From JBJXGE01 sp046154185 (lineage in GTDB: Bacteria > Planctomycetota > UBA8108 > UBA1146 > JAJFFE01): DNA of 13,423 nucleotides. Under the pieces are notes generated by a model, which saw only the letters and a program-made list of their open reading frames with translations, searched no databases and had not been told where the DNA came from. Below are positions 1 to 7,903 of the stretch, piece after piece. Made by a program: the position numbers and the translations under genes. The stretch covers positions 1-13,423 of the forward strand of contig JBJXGE010000054.1 of assembly GCA_046154185.1 (NCBI GenBank), read 5' to 3'. Position 1 is the stretch's first letter; the number at the start of each line of letters is the position of its first letter.

Positions 1-14
1 GGGGGGCCCCCCCC
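1..14. repeat. G6C8 homopolymer run at window edge
   Basis: The first 14 bases are six G followed by eight C, then more C-rich sequence to about base 32. The run is self-complementary (GGGGGGCCCCCC). Nothing nearby explains it as a gene signal. It looks like a low-complexity contig end or an assembly stop rather than a biological element. Confidence 0.5.
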
Positions 15-82
15 ACCCCCGCTTCACCCCCGGTGTTCTCTTCCAAACGGGCTCGCCTCCGGCTCGTAACGCAGAGTGCGCG

Positions 83-104
83 AAGCGATTGCTTGGAATC
101 GCTT
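83..104. repeat. Perfect 8-bp inverted repeat upstream of the DUF3810 gene
   Basis: AAGCGATT (83-90) and AATCGCTT (97-104) are perfect inverted copies separated by a 6-base spacer, GCTTGG. The element ends 51 bases before the chosen start of the first gene. It could be an operator dyad or an RNA hairpin. No T-run follows it, so a rho-independent terminator for an unseen upstream gene is unlikely. Confidence 0.4.
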
Positions 105-155
105 GCTTAGGGTCTAGTCGTGCGAGCGCCGCGGATCTTGCTAGAATCGGCGGCC

Positions 156-1355
156 ATGCAGCCCGAGAACCCCGCAGCGACGCCGACAGTATCCGCACCC
201 GCGAAGCCAAGCACGCCGCAAACTCCGCGCAGCGATGCGTATCGCCCGCCGTGGATCGGGTTCACGTTTGGCCTCTGTGTCGCAGGCGCGGCGTTGGCCA
301 TGGGTGCGCGATTGAGCTCGAGCCGCGAACTCAGCGAGCGCGTCTACGGTCAAGACTACGCGCCGGTGCTGACGCACGCGATCGCGAGCGTCACCGGTTG
401 GGCGCCCGTCAGCGTCGCGGAAATTCTCTGTGTCGTGCTGCTCATCACTTTGTGCTCGAGCGTTTGGCGGGGCATACGGGCGTGGCGGCGCGGCACAGCA
501 ACGATGTCCCGCATACTGCTCTGCGGAGTTGTGCGCGCCGGCGGCATCGCCGCGTTGCTCTACGCGATCTACTTGGTCTTGTGGGGATACCAGTACTCTC
601 GTCCGGCGCTCGCGACGCGTCTCGCCTTCGCGCCGATCGACCAACTCGACACGGACCGACTCGCGCGCATCTGCGGAGCCTTGGTCGACACGACGAATGA
701 ACGATTTCTGCTCGTGCACGGCGGGTCGGACCCTGGTGCGCTCACAGAGTTGCCGGCGGACTTGAGCGCCCTCGACGCGGCGCTCGATGGCGGTTGGCTG
801 GACGTCGCGCGCGAGTTCAGCCTCCCGCCTGGCGCCGCCTTGAGCTATGGTCCAGTCAAACGGCCGTTCGCCAGCATGGTGCTCAGTAAGCTCGGCATCG
901 CGGGCATCTATTTCCCATTCACCGCGGAGGCGAACGTCAATCGTGCGATTCCGGCGATCGACATGCCGCACACCATGGCCCACGAGAAGGCGCACCAGCG
1001 CGGCTTCGCGCGTGAAGACGACGCAAACTTTCTCGGCTACCTCGCGGCCGATCGGTCGGACCATGCGCTCGCGCGCTATTCGGCCGCGCTGTTCGCGCAG
1101 CGGCAGTTACTGGGCGCGCTCATGTCTCAGGACCATCGCCGCGCGACGGAACTCATCGCGCGCCGCCATCCCGGCGTTCAACGCGACATCGCCGGTGAGC
1201 ACGCCTTTTGGATTCAACACGAAGGGCCGCTGAAGCGCGCGTCCGGAACCATCAACAACGCCTACCTCAAGGCGAGCGGCGTCGCGCAAGGTACCCGCTC
1301 CTACGAGATGAGCGTGCGCTATCTGCTCGGCTATTTTCTCGATCGCGGCGGGTAG
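156..1355 (+). CDS. DUF3810-family membrane protein with HExxH metalloprotease motif
   Basis: This predicts a 399-residue inner-membrane protein. Three hydrophobic segments lie at about residues 33-52, 84-103 and 120-143, behind a proline-rich cytoplasmic-looking N-terminus. WGYQYSRP at residues 143-150 matches the family's conserved stretch just after the last membrane helix. The soluble domain carries HEKAH at residues 276-280, followed by QRGFAREDDANFLGYL. This is the zinc-metallopeptidase-like signature of DUF3810, in which the two histidines and a downstream acidic residue would bind zinc. The substrate is unknown. ATG 156 was chosen; it lacks a clear Shine-Dalgarno. An in-frame GTG at 120 preceded by AGGG would add 12 residues. 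A TAGAAT hexamer at 142-147 resembles a -10 box, but would give an almost leaderless transcript for ATG 156. The family assignment is confident; the proteolytic role is inferred. Confidence 0.85.
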   Translation: MQPENPAATPTVSAPAKPSTPQTPRSDAYRPPWIGFTFGLCVAGAALAMGARLSSSRELSERVYGQDYAPVLTHAIASVTGWAPVSVAEILCVVLLITLCSSVWRGIRAWRRGTATMSRILLCGVVRAGGIAALLYAIYLVLWGYQYSRPALATRLAFAPIDQLDTDRLARICGALVDTTNERFLLVHGGSDPGALTELPADLSALDAALDGGWLDVAREFSLPPGAALSYGPVKRPFASMVLSKLGIAGIYFPFTAEANVNRAIPAIDMPHTMAHEKAHQRGFAREDDANFLGYLAADRSDHALARYSAALFAQRQLLGALMSQDHRRATELIARRHPGVQRDIAGEHAFWIQHEGPLKRASGTINNAYLKASGVAQGTRSYEMSVRYLLGYFLDRGG

Positions 1356-1558
1356 CGCGCGTCATCTGAACAATTCATCGACCTTTTCGTGGTTCACTTT
1401 GGACCCCGGCTGCTCGACTCCACCGATACAGCGCGCCCGTTGCTCGAAACACCGCGCGCGCTCCCCGCCGCGAGTTCGCGGTCTTTCCACCCGCGCGCGA
1501 GCGGATAACATGCCGCGCTTCTGGAATCCTGGAGCCCATTCTTCGAGAGGTTGCGCTC

Positions 1559-3607
1559 ATGCGACGCATCGCGTTGACGTGCTGGATGCTTTTGATTGCG
1601 GCGACTGCCACGGCCGAGACCCCGCAGGCTATTCCGGTCCTGATCGTGACCGGCGCCAACAATCATGATTGGGAATGGACCTCGGCGCGACTCGAGACGA
1701 TGCTCGAAGCGAACGGGCTCTGCGCCGCCGACATCACGCGGGAGCCCGCGAAGGATCTCGCGGATGCGGCGCGCATCGCGAAGTACCGTGCGTTCGTGCT
1801 CGACTACAACGGTCCGCGCTGGGGCGACGCGGCGGAACGCAACTTCTTGGCGGCGGTCGCGGGCGGCGCTGGTGTCGCCGTCATACACGCCGCGAACAAC
1901 GCCTTCGACGGATGGCAGGAGTACGAGCGACTCGTCGGGCATTGTTGGCGCGCCGGCACGGGCCACGGCAAGTTCCACCCATTCAACGTGCAAATCGTCG
2001 ATCGCGCGCATCCGATCACGCGAAACCTGCCGGACCTCGTCGCGCATCCGGACGAGCTCTATCACAAACTCGTGCACATGCACGGCGCCGAGGCGCGCGT
2101 CCTCGGCGTTGCGCATTCGAGTACCGAAAGCGGTGGCACGGGCGCGGCAGAGCCGATGATCATCACGCTCCACTACGGGCTCGGTCGCGTGTTTCACACG
2201 CCGCTCGGCCACGTCTGGAAAGACGCGCCGGACACGCGTCCCAGTTTCGAAGATCCACAATTTCAGACGCTCGTGCGACGCGGCGTCGAGTGGGCGGCGA
2301 CCGGCGAAGTGAAGGACGCACAACCCGACAATCAGCTTTCCGAGGGTGAACGCGCGGCTGGTTGGCGACTCCTCTTCGATGGTCAGAGCTTCGCCGGCTG
2401 GCGCGGCTATAGACAGCAAGGCGCGCCGGCCAAGGGCTGGGTCGTCGACAACGGCAAGCTGCAGGTGCAAGCGGGCGGCGGCGGCGGCGACCTCGTCACG
2501 GTGCAAAAGTTCGGCGACTTTGAATTGCAGCTCGAGTGGCTGGCGGAGCCCGGCGCAAATAGCGGAATCATCTTTCGCGTGAGCGAAGAATTCGACACGC
2601 CGTGGCAAACGGGACCCGAGTTTCAATTGCTCGACGATGAGGCGCATAAGGATTTGAATCCGCTTCACGGCGCTGGCGCCCTCTACGATCTCATCGAACC
2701 GCTCCAGGAAGAAGTTCAGATGCCGTCGGGACGCCGGCTCACGGGGTCGCGGACGAAACCGCTGCGTCCTGCGGGAAGTTGGAATCGCGCGCGCATTGTG
2801 CTCCACGGCGGGCGGCTCGAGCATTGGCTCAACGATCGCAAAATCGCAAGCGGCGATCTCGACGGCGCCGAGTTTCGCGCGCTTGTCGCCGCGAGCAAAT
2901 TCGCGGTCTACCCGCGTTTTGCGCTCAACCGCGAAGGACACATCGCGCTCCAGGATCACGGCAATAATGTCTGGTTCCGCAATGTGAAAATTCGGCCGCT
3001 CGAGACGCCGGTGATGAATGAAACGCGGCTCTTCAACGGCAAGGATCTCGCGGGTTGGACTTTCTTCTCGAACGAAGGCGCGCCGATTGCCGATGTCTGG
3101 CGCGTCGAGAATGGCGTTCTCATCTGCAAAGGCACGCCGAACGGCTACATTCGCACCGTCGCGAATTACACGAACTACGTGCTGAAGCTCGATTGGCGAT
3201 GGAGCCCGATCACAAAAGCCGCCGGCAATAGCGGTGTGCTATTGCGCATGGAGGCGCCGGACAAAGTGTGGCCCGCGAGCGTCGAGGCGCAACTGATGAG
3301 CGGGCGCGCCGGAGACTTCTGGAACATCGGCGGCTATGCGCTCAAAGTCGATGCGGAGCGCACGAAGGGCGGCAACACGCGACAGGCCGAGCCGTGCGAA
3401 AACCCGGTCGGCGAGTGGAACCACTACGAGATTCTGGTCTCGAAAGATCGCGTGCTGCTCAAAGTGAACGGCAAGATCGTGAACGAAGCGTTCAACGCGC
3501 CGGAACTCGCCGGGCCGATTTGCCTGCAATCGGAAGGCGCGGAGATTCACTTCAAGGACATCGTGCTGCTGCCGGTCGACGACGGCGGCGCGCCGAAGCA
3601 ACCGTAG
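1559..3607 (+). CDS. Secreted ThuA - DUF1080 - DUF1080 protein (3-keto-disaccharide hydrolase-like)
   Basis: This is a 682-residue exported protein. The signal peptide covers residues 1-19, with cleavage likely after ATATA. Residues about 24-255 are a ThuA domain (trehalose-utilisation, glutamine-amidotransferase-like fold): VLIVTGANNHDW at the start, VIHAANNAF near 108-116, GHGKFHPF near 135-142, HPDELYHK at 163-170 and GRVFHTPLGHVW at 209-220. Residues 268-480 form a first DUF1080 domain (LFDGQSFAGW, NSGIIFRV, GPEFQLLDD, GALYDLIEP). Residues 488-676 form a second (LFNGKDLAGW, GNSGVLLRM, VEAQLMSG, GEWNHYEI). DUF1080 proteins include 3-keto-glycoside hydrolases, and ThuA acts on 3-keto-sugar metabolism, so the protein probably processes oxidised glycosides outside the cytoplasm. 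GAGAGG at 1545-1550 lies 8 bases before ATG, and GGATAACAT near 1503-1511 is a possible -10. The exact substrate is unknown. Confidence 0.9.
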   Translation: MRRIALTCWMLLIAATATAETPQAIPVLIVTGANNHDWEWTSARLETMLEANGLCAADITREPAKDLADAARIAKYRAFVLDYNGPRWGDAAERNFLAAVAGGAGVAVIHAANNAFDGWQEYERLVGHCWRAGTGHGKFHPFNVQIVDRAHPITRNLPDLVAHPDELYHKLVHMHGAEARVLGVAHSSTESGGTGAAEPMIITLHYGLGRVFHTPLGHVWKDAPDTRPSFEDPQFQTLVRRGVEWAATGEVKDAQPDNQLSEGERAAGWRLLFDGQSFAGWRGYRQQGAPAKGWVVDNGKLQVQAGGGGGDLVTVQKFGDFELQLEWLAEPGANSGIIFRVSEEFDTPWQTGPEFQLLDDEAHKDLNPLHGAGALYDLIEPLQEEVQMPSGRRLTGSRTKPLRPAGSWNRARIVLHGGRLEHWLNDRKIASGDLDGAEFRALVAASKFAVYPRFALNREGHIALQDHGNNVWFRNVKIRPLETPVMNETRLFNGKDLAGWTFFSNEGAPIADVWRVENGVLICKGTPNGYIRTVANYTNYVLKLDWRWSPITKAAGNSGVLLRMEAPDKVWPASVEAQLMSGRAGDFWNIGGYALKVDAERTKGGNTRQAEPCENPVGEWNHYEILVSKDRVLLKVNGKIVNEAFNAPELAGPICLQSEGAEIHFKDIVLLPVDDGGAPKQP

Positions 3608-3630
3608 CGTCGTTGCGTCGCACGCCGGAA

Positions 3631-3658
3631 TGGACGCGGTACGCGGACGAGGTATACT
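3631..3658 (+). promoter_or_regulatory. Candidate sigma-70 promoter for the HEAT-like secreted protein gene
   Basis: TATACT at 3653-3658 matches the -10 consensus in five of six positions. TGGACG at 3631-3636, 16 bases upstream, is a weak -35. The site lies about 50 bases before the start codon of the downstream gene, in the 101-bp gap after the ThuA/DUF1080 gene, and suggests the two genes are transcribed separately. Confidence 0.4.
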
Positions 3659-3708
3659 AAGCGCCCCTCCAGCAGCAGTCCCTCCGCGGTGTCATTCGGG
3701 AGATTCTC

Positions 3709-4704
3709 ATGCGTCATGTGTTGATGTTGGCGGCGGCGTGCATCGCCGGTCTCACTTACTCCACCCTCGACGGCGCGGTCTTTTATCTCGCCGACGGCAA
3801 GACGCTCAAGGCCGCCTATATCGGCGAGGCGAACGGCGAAGTCACGGTGCTCGACGAGCACGGCGATATGCAAAAGCTCTCGAAACTCGAGATCGCAACC
3901 GTCGACTGGTCGCAACAACTCAGCGCTTCGCTCGAAGCGCGCGCGGCGCGCGAGCGTGGCACGTGGCTCGTGAAACGCCAGCGCGCGGCGCGCGCGGTGT
4001 TGAAGCGTTTCGAGCGCGCGGCGGAGGCGGAGCGCGCCGCCGTCGTCGCGGAGCTCGAGGCGTTCAGTGAAGCCGAGCTGATTCCGGCGCTCGGCGCAGG
4101 ACTCTTGACGCGAGCCGCGCACGTGCAGAACTTCAGCCTCGAGCGACTCAAGCGCTCGACGATTCCATCGGCGCTGGTCGCGCTCGTGAAGGGTCGCGTC
4201 GAAGGGCGCGAGCCCGCGGTCGCCGCGAGTTGCCAACAAGCCGCGGTCGCCAAAGACCCGGAACTGAGCCGCCGTCTATTCGAGTATGTTTCGACGGCCG
4301 GCCCTATCGCGCACCGACTCGAAGCCCTCAGCGCGCTCCGTACGGCGGGTGATCGTCGCTCGGCCGGCGTGCTCGTGCGTGTCCTCGGTTACGTACAAGC
4401 CGACATCCGCGCCACGCTCGGCCGCCTCAAGAACATGAAAGTCGTACCGGTCAATCTTTCGGGCGGGATGAACTTGCCGATCGAGCTACCGGAGATGGAA
4501 CTGATCGAAGTGATGACGACCGCGCAAGTCCCGTTCGAGTCGTTGCAGGTTCTCGAGCGCAACGTCGTCGATACGCTCGTCGCCGTCACCGGCCAGAACT
4601 TCGGCGCCGACCGCGCTGCGTGGACGAACTGGTGGGAACGCGAAGGGTCGAAGTCGCCGCCGCCGTCCGAGCCGACGAAACCGGCGACCGCGCCGGGCGG
4701 ATGA
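3709..4704 (+). CDS. Secreted HEAT-like hypothetical protein, planctomycete type
   Basis: This encodes 331 residues with an N-terminal signal sequence (hydrophobic core at about residues 4-18). A short beta-rich segment follows (residues 23-68, YLADGKTLKAAYIGEANGEV onward), in which paired turns resemble small SH3- or Sm-like barrels. Residues 70-125 are strongly charged and alanine-rich, probably helical. Residues 125-240 look like degenerate HEAT-type helical repeats (LVALVKGRV, LEALSALRTAGDRR). The C-terminus has LVAVTGQNFGADRAAWTNWW, similar to the terminal motif I associate with planctomycete HEAT-repeat proteins, then a proline-rich tail. No catalytic residues are apparent. The start is supported by GGGAGA at 3698-3703, five bases upstream of ATG. 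A scaffold or binding role is plausible, but no function can be assigned. Confidence 0.8.
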   Translation: MRHVLMLAAACIAGLTYSTLDGAVFYLADGKTLKAAYIGEANGEVTVLDEHGDMQKLSKLEIATVDWSQQLSASLEARAARERGTWLVKRQRAARAVLKRFERAAEAERAAVVAELEAFSEAELIPALGAGLLTRAAHVQNFSLERLKRSTIPSALVALVKGRVEGREPAVAASCQQAAVAKDPELSRRLFEYVSTAGPIAHRLEALSALRTAGDRRSAGVLVRVLGYVQADIRATLGRLKNMKVVPVNLSGGMNLPIELPEMELIEVMTTAQVPFESLQVLERNVVDTLVAVTGQNFGADRAAWTNWWEREGSKSPPPSEPTKPATAPGG

Positions 4705-4880
4705 TCCGCGTCTGAGTGACGACTAACAGGGATCGTTCACGAAGCGACGTTCGTTCGCCCGAAATTCGTGAGTGGAATTCAAACCGCACGCGAACCGGCG
4801 AGGACATCGCGGCCCGTTCATTGCTTCTCGCGTCGAGGCATCGCGCGGCATATTAGTTCGCGCGCGGAATTGCCGTCGTC

Positions 4881-4905
4881 GGAGCGGGCTAGAAGCCCGC
4901 GCTCC
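4881..4905. repeat. REP-like GC-rich hairpin between convergent genes
   Basis: GGAGC-GGGCT, loop AGA, AGCCC, a two-base bulge GC, then GCTCC. The two stem blocks are fully complementary. The element sits 14 bases beyond the truD stop and 176 bases beyond the stop of the opposing gene, within the 214-bp convergent gap (4705-4918). It has no flanking T-tract on either strand, so it is not a canonical intrinsic terminator. It resembles an interspersed palindromic repeat or an mRNA 3'-end stabiliser. The rest of the gap shows no gene. Confidence 0.55.
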
Positions 4906-4918
4906 CAGGGGTCGAGCA

Positions 4919-6343
4919 TCACTCCTCAACCGCGCTCGCCTCGGCTCGCTCGTCGACATCATCCGCGCCGTCGCCGCGGGCTTCGACGCGGCCGGGGCCC
5001 ATGATTTGTTCGAGAAGCGTCGTGGCGTAGGAGCCGGGCGGCAATTCAAACGCGAGAACGAGCGAAGTGCCGTCGTCTGCTTCGCGGATGTCGACTTCCT
5101 TGAGGAGGACGCGCAGCGGGCGGCGCGTGCCGTCGAGATGCAGCCCCTTTACGTGCGACAAGAACGACTGCGGGCGCAAGTGTTCGGCGGCGAGAATCGC
5201 CCACTCGAGCGCGCCGGGCCGGCCGCGCGCGAACTTCATCTTGCGACCGAAGATCGGTCCCGTCGGGCTGATCTCGCCGCGCGCCGCGCGTTCGCGCATC
5301 ACGTCTTCCTCGCCCGCTTCCACGGCAAACGAAGCGCCGTTGCGGTGGAGATAGGCGATGTCGCCGGCGACCGGGCAACTCAATGCATCTTCCGACCACT
5401 CGCGTCGCTCATGGATCGCCCAGTTGAACAAGAACGACTGATACGCGGAGTAGTACATGCGTCGGAGCTGCGGTGGAATCTTCCGCACCGCCGCGCGAAA
5501 GTTCCCGGGATAACGCCGCAAGGCGTGCAACACCGCCGCCTCGCACACACGCCCGGGCGGCAACTCTTCGAGCGCCGTTGCGTAGTCGCCGGCTTGGTAG
5601 TAATGCCACACCTTCTCGTCGGTTTGTTGGCGCGGCGACAAAATCTGATCGATCGCTTCCTTCACATTGCGATGCAAGAGCGCGTGCCCGATGAGATAGC
5701 CGTGGCTGAACGCGCCAAACCGTTGCGGTCCATAAAAATTCGGCATCCCCGTCGCGCGCAGACGATCGATGACGCGCCTCGCGTCCGCCAACGCGCCCGG
5801 CCGCACACCGCGGATCGTAATCTTGAAGTGGTTGCCGAGGAGGTGTCCCGTCCGCAGCTTGTTGCCGTGATACGTCACTTGCAGCACTTCGAGCCACGGC
5901 GCCGAAATCCGCTCGACATCTTCGCGCTTCACGCCGGCGATCGAGAACGTCTGCGTCGCGATCGCGCGCTTATCTTTGAAACCGGCAAAGCCAATTTCTT
6001 CCCGCCGCACATTGAGTTCCCGCGCCAAAAAATCGCGCGCCTGTAACGTCGTTCGATTTGTCTTCCGCACCGTCACATAACAATGCTCGCCGTGCCCAGA
6101 AAAGTTGTAGAGCGCCATCTCCTCGACTTCGAAGTCTTCGAGCCGTGTGCGAATCGTGCCGCCACACGCGGGGATATCCGCGGCGAGCCGCGGAAACACG
6201 ACCGGATCGGGCCGCGCGTGTTTCAGCGTATAGCGTTCCGTGCCGATCGGAAGCGCGGCCTCCTCCGTGCCGTCCGCCTCGTCCTCCGCGTCGTCCGCCT
6301 CGTCTTTCGAGCCAGCCTCGAGTTTCAACTCGTCGTCAATCAT
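4919..6343 (-). CDS. truD: tRNA pseudouridine(13) synthase TruD
   Basis: This enzyme isomerises uridine 13 of tRNA to pseudouridine in the cytoplasm. The 474-residue product has the TruD hallmarks in order: TRLEDFEVEE at about 66-75, GFAGFKDKRAIATQTF at about 118-133 with the catalytic aspartate as D124, NHFKITIRG, GMPNFYGPQRFG, YYSAYQSFLFNWAI, PVAGDIAYL and ISPTGPIFG. It is longer than the roughly 350-residue E. coli protein; part of the excess is an acidic N-terminal extension (residues 1-32, many D and E). The ATG at 6343 overlaps the cysS stop as ATGA, which argues for translational coupling and was preferred over an in-frame GTG at 6367. It is the last gene of the minus-strand block. Function is secure from the motifs. 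Confidence 0.96.
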   Translation of the reverse strand: MIDDELKLEAGSKDEADDAEDEADGTEEAALPIGTERYTLKHARPDPVVFPRLAADIPACGGTIRTRLEDFEVEEMALYNFSGHGEHCYVTVRKTNRTTLQARDFLARELNVRREEIGFAGFKDKRAIATQTFSIAGVKREDVERISAPWLEVLQVTYHGNKLRTGHLLGNHFKITIRGVRPGALADARRVIDRLRATGMPNFYGPQRFGAFSHGYLIGHALLHRNVKEAIDQILSPRQQTDEKVWHYYQAGDYATALEELPPGRVCEAAVLHALRRYPGNFRAAVRKIPPQLRRMYYSAYQSFLFNWAIHERREWSEDALSCPVAGDIAYLHRNGASFAVEAGEEDVMRERAARGEISPTGPIFGRKMKFARGRPGALEWAILAAEHLRPQSFLSHVKGLHLDGTRRPLRVLLKEVDIREADDGTSLVLAFELPPGSYATTLLEQIMGPGRVEARGDGADDVDERAEASAVEE

Positions 6344-7827
6344 TCGGCCACCGGCTTGACGCCCCACGCCGTCGCAGTGCGCCCGTCGCGCAACTCGATC
6401 CCGCGCGCGACCAACGCATCACGCAACTCGTCGGCACGCTTGAAGTCACGCTGCTCGCGCGCCGCCCAGCGCTCCGCGACCAGCCGCTCGATCTCTTCGC
6501 GCGTGACGCCGAGTTGCGGCAGCAAATGCACCTTTAACATTTCCAAAGCCGCGCCCGGCGAACTCTGAAAAAGTCCAAGCACCGCGCCGATCTCGCGCAA
6601 CACCGAAGCCGTCGCCGCCGCGGTCGCGGCGCGCCGCGCCTTATCGAGTTTGCCATCGAGCAGTTCGTTCGCGCGGCGAAACGCATTATTGATGGCAGCG
6701 AGCGCGACCGCGGTGTTGAAGTCGTCGCTCATGGCTTCGTGAAACGCCGCGCGCGTCGTTTCCGGCGCGTACTCGCTCAAGACCGCGCCGCCCTTCGGAC
6801 CAACGCTCGCCGCTTCATCGAGTTTCGCCAAGGTCGAGTAGTAGTAGTTCAAGCGCTGGAACAACCCTTGGAAGATCGTTTCCGAGAAATCCACGTTCGA
6901 ACTGTAGCGCGAGCTGACGATGCTGAGGCGCAACACTTCCGCCGGCCAACGCTTCACGGCGTCGCGGATCAGCAGATGATTGCCGAGGCTCTTCGACATC
7001 TTTTGCTTGTTGATCGTCAACAAACCGTTGTGCAGCCACACGAGTGCAAAGGGCGCGTGATTCGCGGACTCCGATTGCGCGATCTCATTCTCGTGGTGCG
7101 GAAAAATTAGATCGCGCCCGCCCCCGTGGATGTCGAACGTCGCGCCGAGATACTCCTTCGCCATCGCGCTGCACTCGATGTGCCAGCCGGGTCGCCCGCG
7201 TCCCCAGGGTGAATCCCAAGTCGCGCCGTCCACGTCATCGCGCTTCCACAACGCGAAGTCGAGTTCGAACTCTTTCTCCTCGCCGCCCGCGAGTTCGCGC
7301 GTGCCCGTGCGCAATTCCTCGATCTTGCGGCCCGAGAGTTTCCCGTAGTCGGCTTTGCGACGGACCCGATAGTAGACGTCGCCACTCGCGGTAGTGTACG
7401 CATCGCCCCCCGCAATGAGCTGCTCGATCATCGCAACGATGGCCGGAATGTGCGCGGACACGCACGGTTCGACGTCGGCCGGCGCGACACCGATCAGCGC
7501 CATGTCTTCCTGGCACGCGGCAACCATTTGCGCCGCCAACACGGCCGGCGACATGCCGCGCTCCCGCGCCCGGTTGATGATCTTGTCGTCGACGTCCGTG
7601 AAATTTCGCACATACGTGACGCGATAACCGGCGTACTTCAAGTAGTTGCGGATGATGTCAAAGAACACGGCCTGCAACGCGTGCCCGACGTGGCAATAGT
7701 CGTACGTGGTCACGCCGCACCCGTACATGCGAATTTCGCCGGGATGGACCGGCGCTAAGAGTTCACGCTTGCCGGTCAGCGTATTCGTCACGTAAACGGC
7801 GCGCGGCGGCGTCTCTGCAAGACTCAA
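6340..7827 (-). CDS. cysS: Cysteine--tRNA ligase
   Basis: This is a class I aminoacyl-tRNA synthetase that activates cysteine with ATP and loads it on tRNA-Cys. Its 495 residues are near the usual length. The HIGH-type signature is HVGH (46-49), and the KMSKS loop is exact at 276-280. The zinc ligands expected from the E. coli enzyme are all present: C37 in MYGCGVTTYD, C219 in WHIECSAM, then H244 and E248 in FPHHENEIAQS. NFTDVDDKIINRA and DIHGGGRDL are also typical. The C-terminal anticodon-binding region appears complete. The start is TTG at 7827, supported by a strong AAGGAG at 7838-7833 five bases upstream, with no better ATG nearby. The gene follows the NTPase gene by 76 bp and overlaps truD by four bases. 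No T-box or other leader structure is evident. Confidence 0.97.
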   Translation of the reverse strand: MSLAETPPRAVYVTNTLTGKRELLAPVHPGEIRMYGCGVTTYDYCHVGHALQAVFFDIIRNYLKYAGYRVTYVRNFTDVDDKIINRARERGMSPAVLAAQMVAACQEDMALIGVAPADVEPCVSAHIPAIVAMIEQLIAGGDAYTTASGDVYYRVRRKADYGKLSGRKIEELRTGTRELAGGEEKEFELDFALWKRDDVDGATWDSPWGRGRPGWHIECSAMAKEYLGATFDIHGGGRDLIFPHHENEIAQSESANHAPFALVWLHNGLLTINKQKMSKSLGNHLLIRDAVKRWPAEVLRLSIVSSRYSSNVDFSETIFQGLFQRLNYYYSTLAKLDEAASVGPKGGAVLSEYAPETTRAAFHEAMSDDFNTAVALAAINNAFRRANELLDGKLDKARRAATAAATASVLREIGAVLGLFQSSPGAALEMLKVHLLPQLGVTREEIERLVAERWAAREQRDFKRADELRDALVARGIELRDGRTATAWGVKPVAE

Positions 7828-7832
7828 TCGTT

Positions 7833-7838
7833 CTCCTT
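7833..7838 (-). promoter_or_regulatory. Strong ribosome binding site fixing the TTG start of cysS
   Basis: On the minus strand AAGGAG is followed by AACGA and then TTG. The six-base match to the Shine-Dalgarno consensus at five-base spacing decides the choice of a TTG start for an essential gene. Confidence 0.7.
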
Positions 7839-7903
7839 GTCACCGGAGCGGTTCGATGCGCATTGTCGAGACCGCACAAGATACGCGCGCGCCGCACCGC
7901 GGA

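Noticed and set aside
1468..1486. CCGCG-AGTT-CGCGG followed by TCTTT as an intrinsic terminator
   Set aside because: The stem is only 5 bp, the T-run is broken, and it lies over 110 bases after the preceding stop.
1394..2959. Long antisense open frame (521 codons) opposite the ThuA/DUF1080 gene
   Set aside because: It is rich in Arg, His and Val, as expected from the reverse of GC-rich codons, has no recognisable motif, and lies fully opposite a gene with clear domains.
4772..6046. Plus-strand open frame of 424 codons opposite truD
   Set aside because: It is a composition-driven antisense frame. TruD motifs on the other strand are unambiguous.
7828..7903. T-box or other leader riboswitch upstream of cysS
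   Set aside because: The gap is only 76 bp and shows no T-box core, specifier hairpin or terminator stem.
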